Positions 14,365 through 14,678 of a DNA stretch of 14,678 bases are shown here, one piece after another. Source of the stretch: Verrucomicrobiota bacterium (GTDB lineage Bacteria; Verrucomicrobiota; Verrucomicrobiia; Opitutales; Opitutaceae); contig JAEXPG010000404.1 of assembly GCA_023447015.1 (NCBI GenBank), positions 1-14,678 on the forward strand, in the 5' to 3' direction. A program made the translations under genes and the position numbers. The notes beneath the pieces are model-generated. The model was not told the DNA's origin. It searched no databases and worked only from the letters and a program-made list of their open reading frames with translations. Position 1 is the first letter of the stretch. Every line of letters begins with the position of its first letter.

Positions 14365-14371
14365 GCCTAAC
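14365..14371 (-). other. Solitary integron core site GTTAGGC (possible attI or eroded attC end)
   Basis: In gene sense GTTAGGC stands 12 nt before the 99-residue gene. I find no matching RYYYAAC box within attC range to its right, and the flank does not align to the 91-bp repeats. A lone core directly before the first cassette is what an attI site shows. A truncated attC is the alternative. Confidence 0.45.
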
Positions 14372-14468
14372 GCATCACCTCACCAGCGTGGGAATCAATA
14401 AAGCTCCGAATTGCCGGGCGTACCACTTCTAGAACGGCGGTCTTCAACTGGTCTTTCGGAATAGGCAT
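14367..14468 (-). CDS. 33-residue small reading frame ending inside the integron core
   Basis: From ATG 14468 the frame reads MPIPKDQLKTAVLEVVRPAI and ends AGEVMR, with a TAG formed by the GTTAGGC core. It lacks the Arg/Pro/Ala bias of shadow frames and its composition matches the cassettes. It has no clear Shine-Dalgarno. It may be the remnant of a gene truncated by recombination at the core, a short peptide within an attI region, or chance. I recognise no family. Confidence 0.3.
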   Translation of the reverse strand: MPIPKDQLKTAVLEVVRPAIRSFIDSHAGEVMR

Positions 14469-14664
14469 ATGAGGCGAACGTCACAGGTGTGCCATTCCGG
14501 GAGCCGGACAGCGATTGGAAAACGGGCATGATCTCGGCATTGGCACTGGTGGCTTGTTGAACCAAGCCGCTGCGCGGCGGCGGAGGGGCGGAGTCGCGGG
14601 TGAGGCTTGGGGCATGAGGTGAGAGAGTGGAGACGGGAGCGAGGGCGGCCAGTCTGGGGGTGCG
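14372..14664. other. Region right of the cassette core, no established gene
   Basis: Apart from the 33-residue frame, I see only a perfect 6-bp inverted repeat, GGCTTG (14551-14556) and CAAGCC (14563-14568), with loop TTGAAC, followed by a GC-rich purine-dominated run. Composition returns to GC-rich from about 14565. If this is an integron, the attI and cassette promoter would be here; no promoter is obvious. Confidence 0.35.
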
Positions 14665-14678
14665 ATGAAAAACAAAAC
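14665..14678 (+). CDS. Possible start of a plus-strand gene, cut by the window edge
   Basis: ATG 14665 followed by Lys-Asn-Lys codons runs into the right edge; a G-rich GGGGG tract lies 4 nt upstream. With only four complete codons nothing can be said about the product. Its orientation and distance (about 300 bp from the solitary core) would suit an integron integrase, but a transposase or no gene at all is equally possible. Confidence 0.2.

Larger units (their letters stand above)
12932..14371 (-). mobile_element. Putative integron gene-cassette array
   Basis: Three minus-strand genes, each with almost no leader, are separated by two 91-bp repeats with attC architecture, and a further core site stands before the outermost gene. 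Counting from the usual cut between G and TT of the core, the cassettes would be about 13961-14370 (99-residue unknown), 13418-13960 (lipoprotein) and 13417 down to an undefined left end (acetyltransferase). Base composition is visibly less GC-rich than in all genes to the left, as expected for acquired cassettes. One direction of transcription, one gene per unit and a repeat at each 3' end are the defining features of cassettes. No integrase lies in the window; in known integrons it would be on the opposite strand beyond the first core, here to the right of the window. Confidence 0.7.

Noticed and set aside
14481..14675. 64-codon minus-strand frame at the right edge
   Set aside because: It is Pro/Ser/Arg-rich with no Shine-Dalgarno and no recognisable motif; it reads like a shadow of GC-rich DNA.

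Overview
The window is a GC-rich bacterial chromosome segment. It probably comes from a member of the Verrucomicrobiota, perhaps Opitutaceae. The reasons are a PEP-CTERM protein with an autotransporter-associated beta-strand repeat, several large secreted carbohydrate-active proteins (one with an inserted carbohydrate-binding-like domain, one with thrombospondin-3-like and Ig-like modules), a secreted SMP-30 lactonase, and genes that mostly lack Shine-Dalgarno sequences. The taxonomic call is inference from gene content, not from a marker gene.

Left part (1-5240): a CbiX/SirB-like chelatase, cut by the left edge, and a PEP-CTERM surface protein lie on the minus strand. An RsuA-type 16S rRNA pseudouridine synthase diverges from the PEP-CTERM gene. 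An outer membrane phospholipase A with an unusual N-terminal extension follows on the plus strand and converges on a small membrane protein of unknown function.

Middle part (5243-12702): three large exported proteins look like a carbohydrate-degradation neighbourhood. They are a SMP-30/gluconolactonase-like protein (minus), a divergently transcribed clan GH-A-like glycoside hydrolase with a beta-sandwich domain inserted between its two predicted catalytic glutamates (plus), and a 1007-residue esterase (minus). The esterase carries calcium-binding repeats, an Ig-like domain and a C-terminal region resembling alginate-lyase/heparinase-type helical domains. All three have N-terminal signal sequences and probably act outside the cytoplasm.

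Right part (about 12930-14480): base composition drops visibly and three short genes on the minus strand (a GNAT acetyltransferase, a putative lipoprotein, a 99-residue unknown) are separated by two gapless 91-bp repeats, about 87% identical. Each repeat has the layout of an integron attC site: inverse core, core, inner L-box pairing, placement at the 3' end of one gene and just before the start of the next. A third perfect core (GTTAGGC) precedes the outermost gene without a visible partner and could be an attI site. This is the most notable part of the window: an apparently undescribed integron gene-cassette array, with any integrase expected just beyond the right edge, where a plus-strand reading frame begins.
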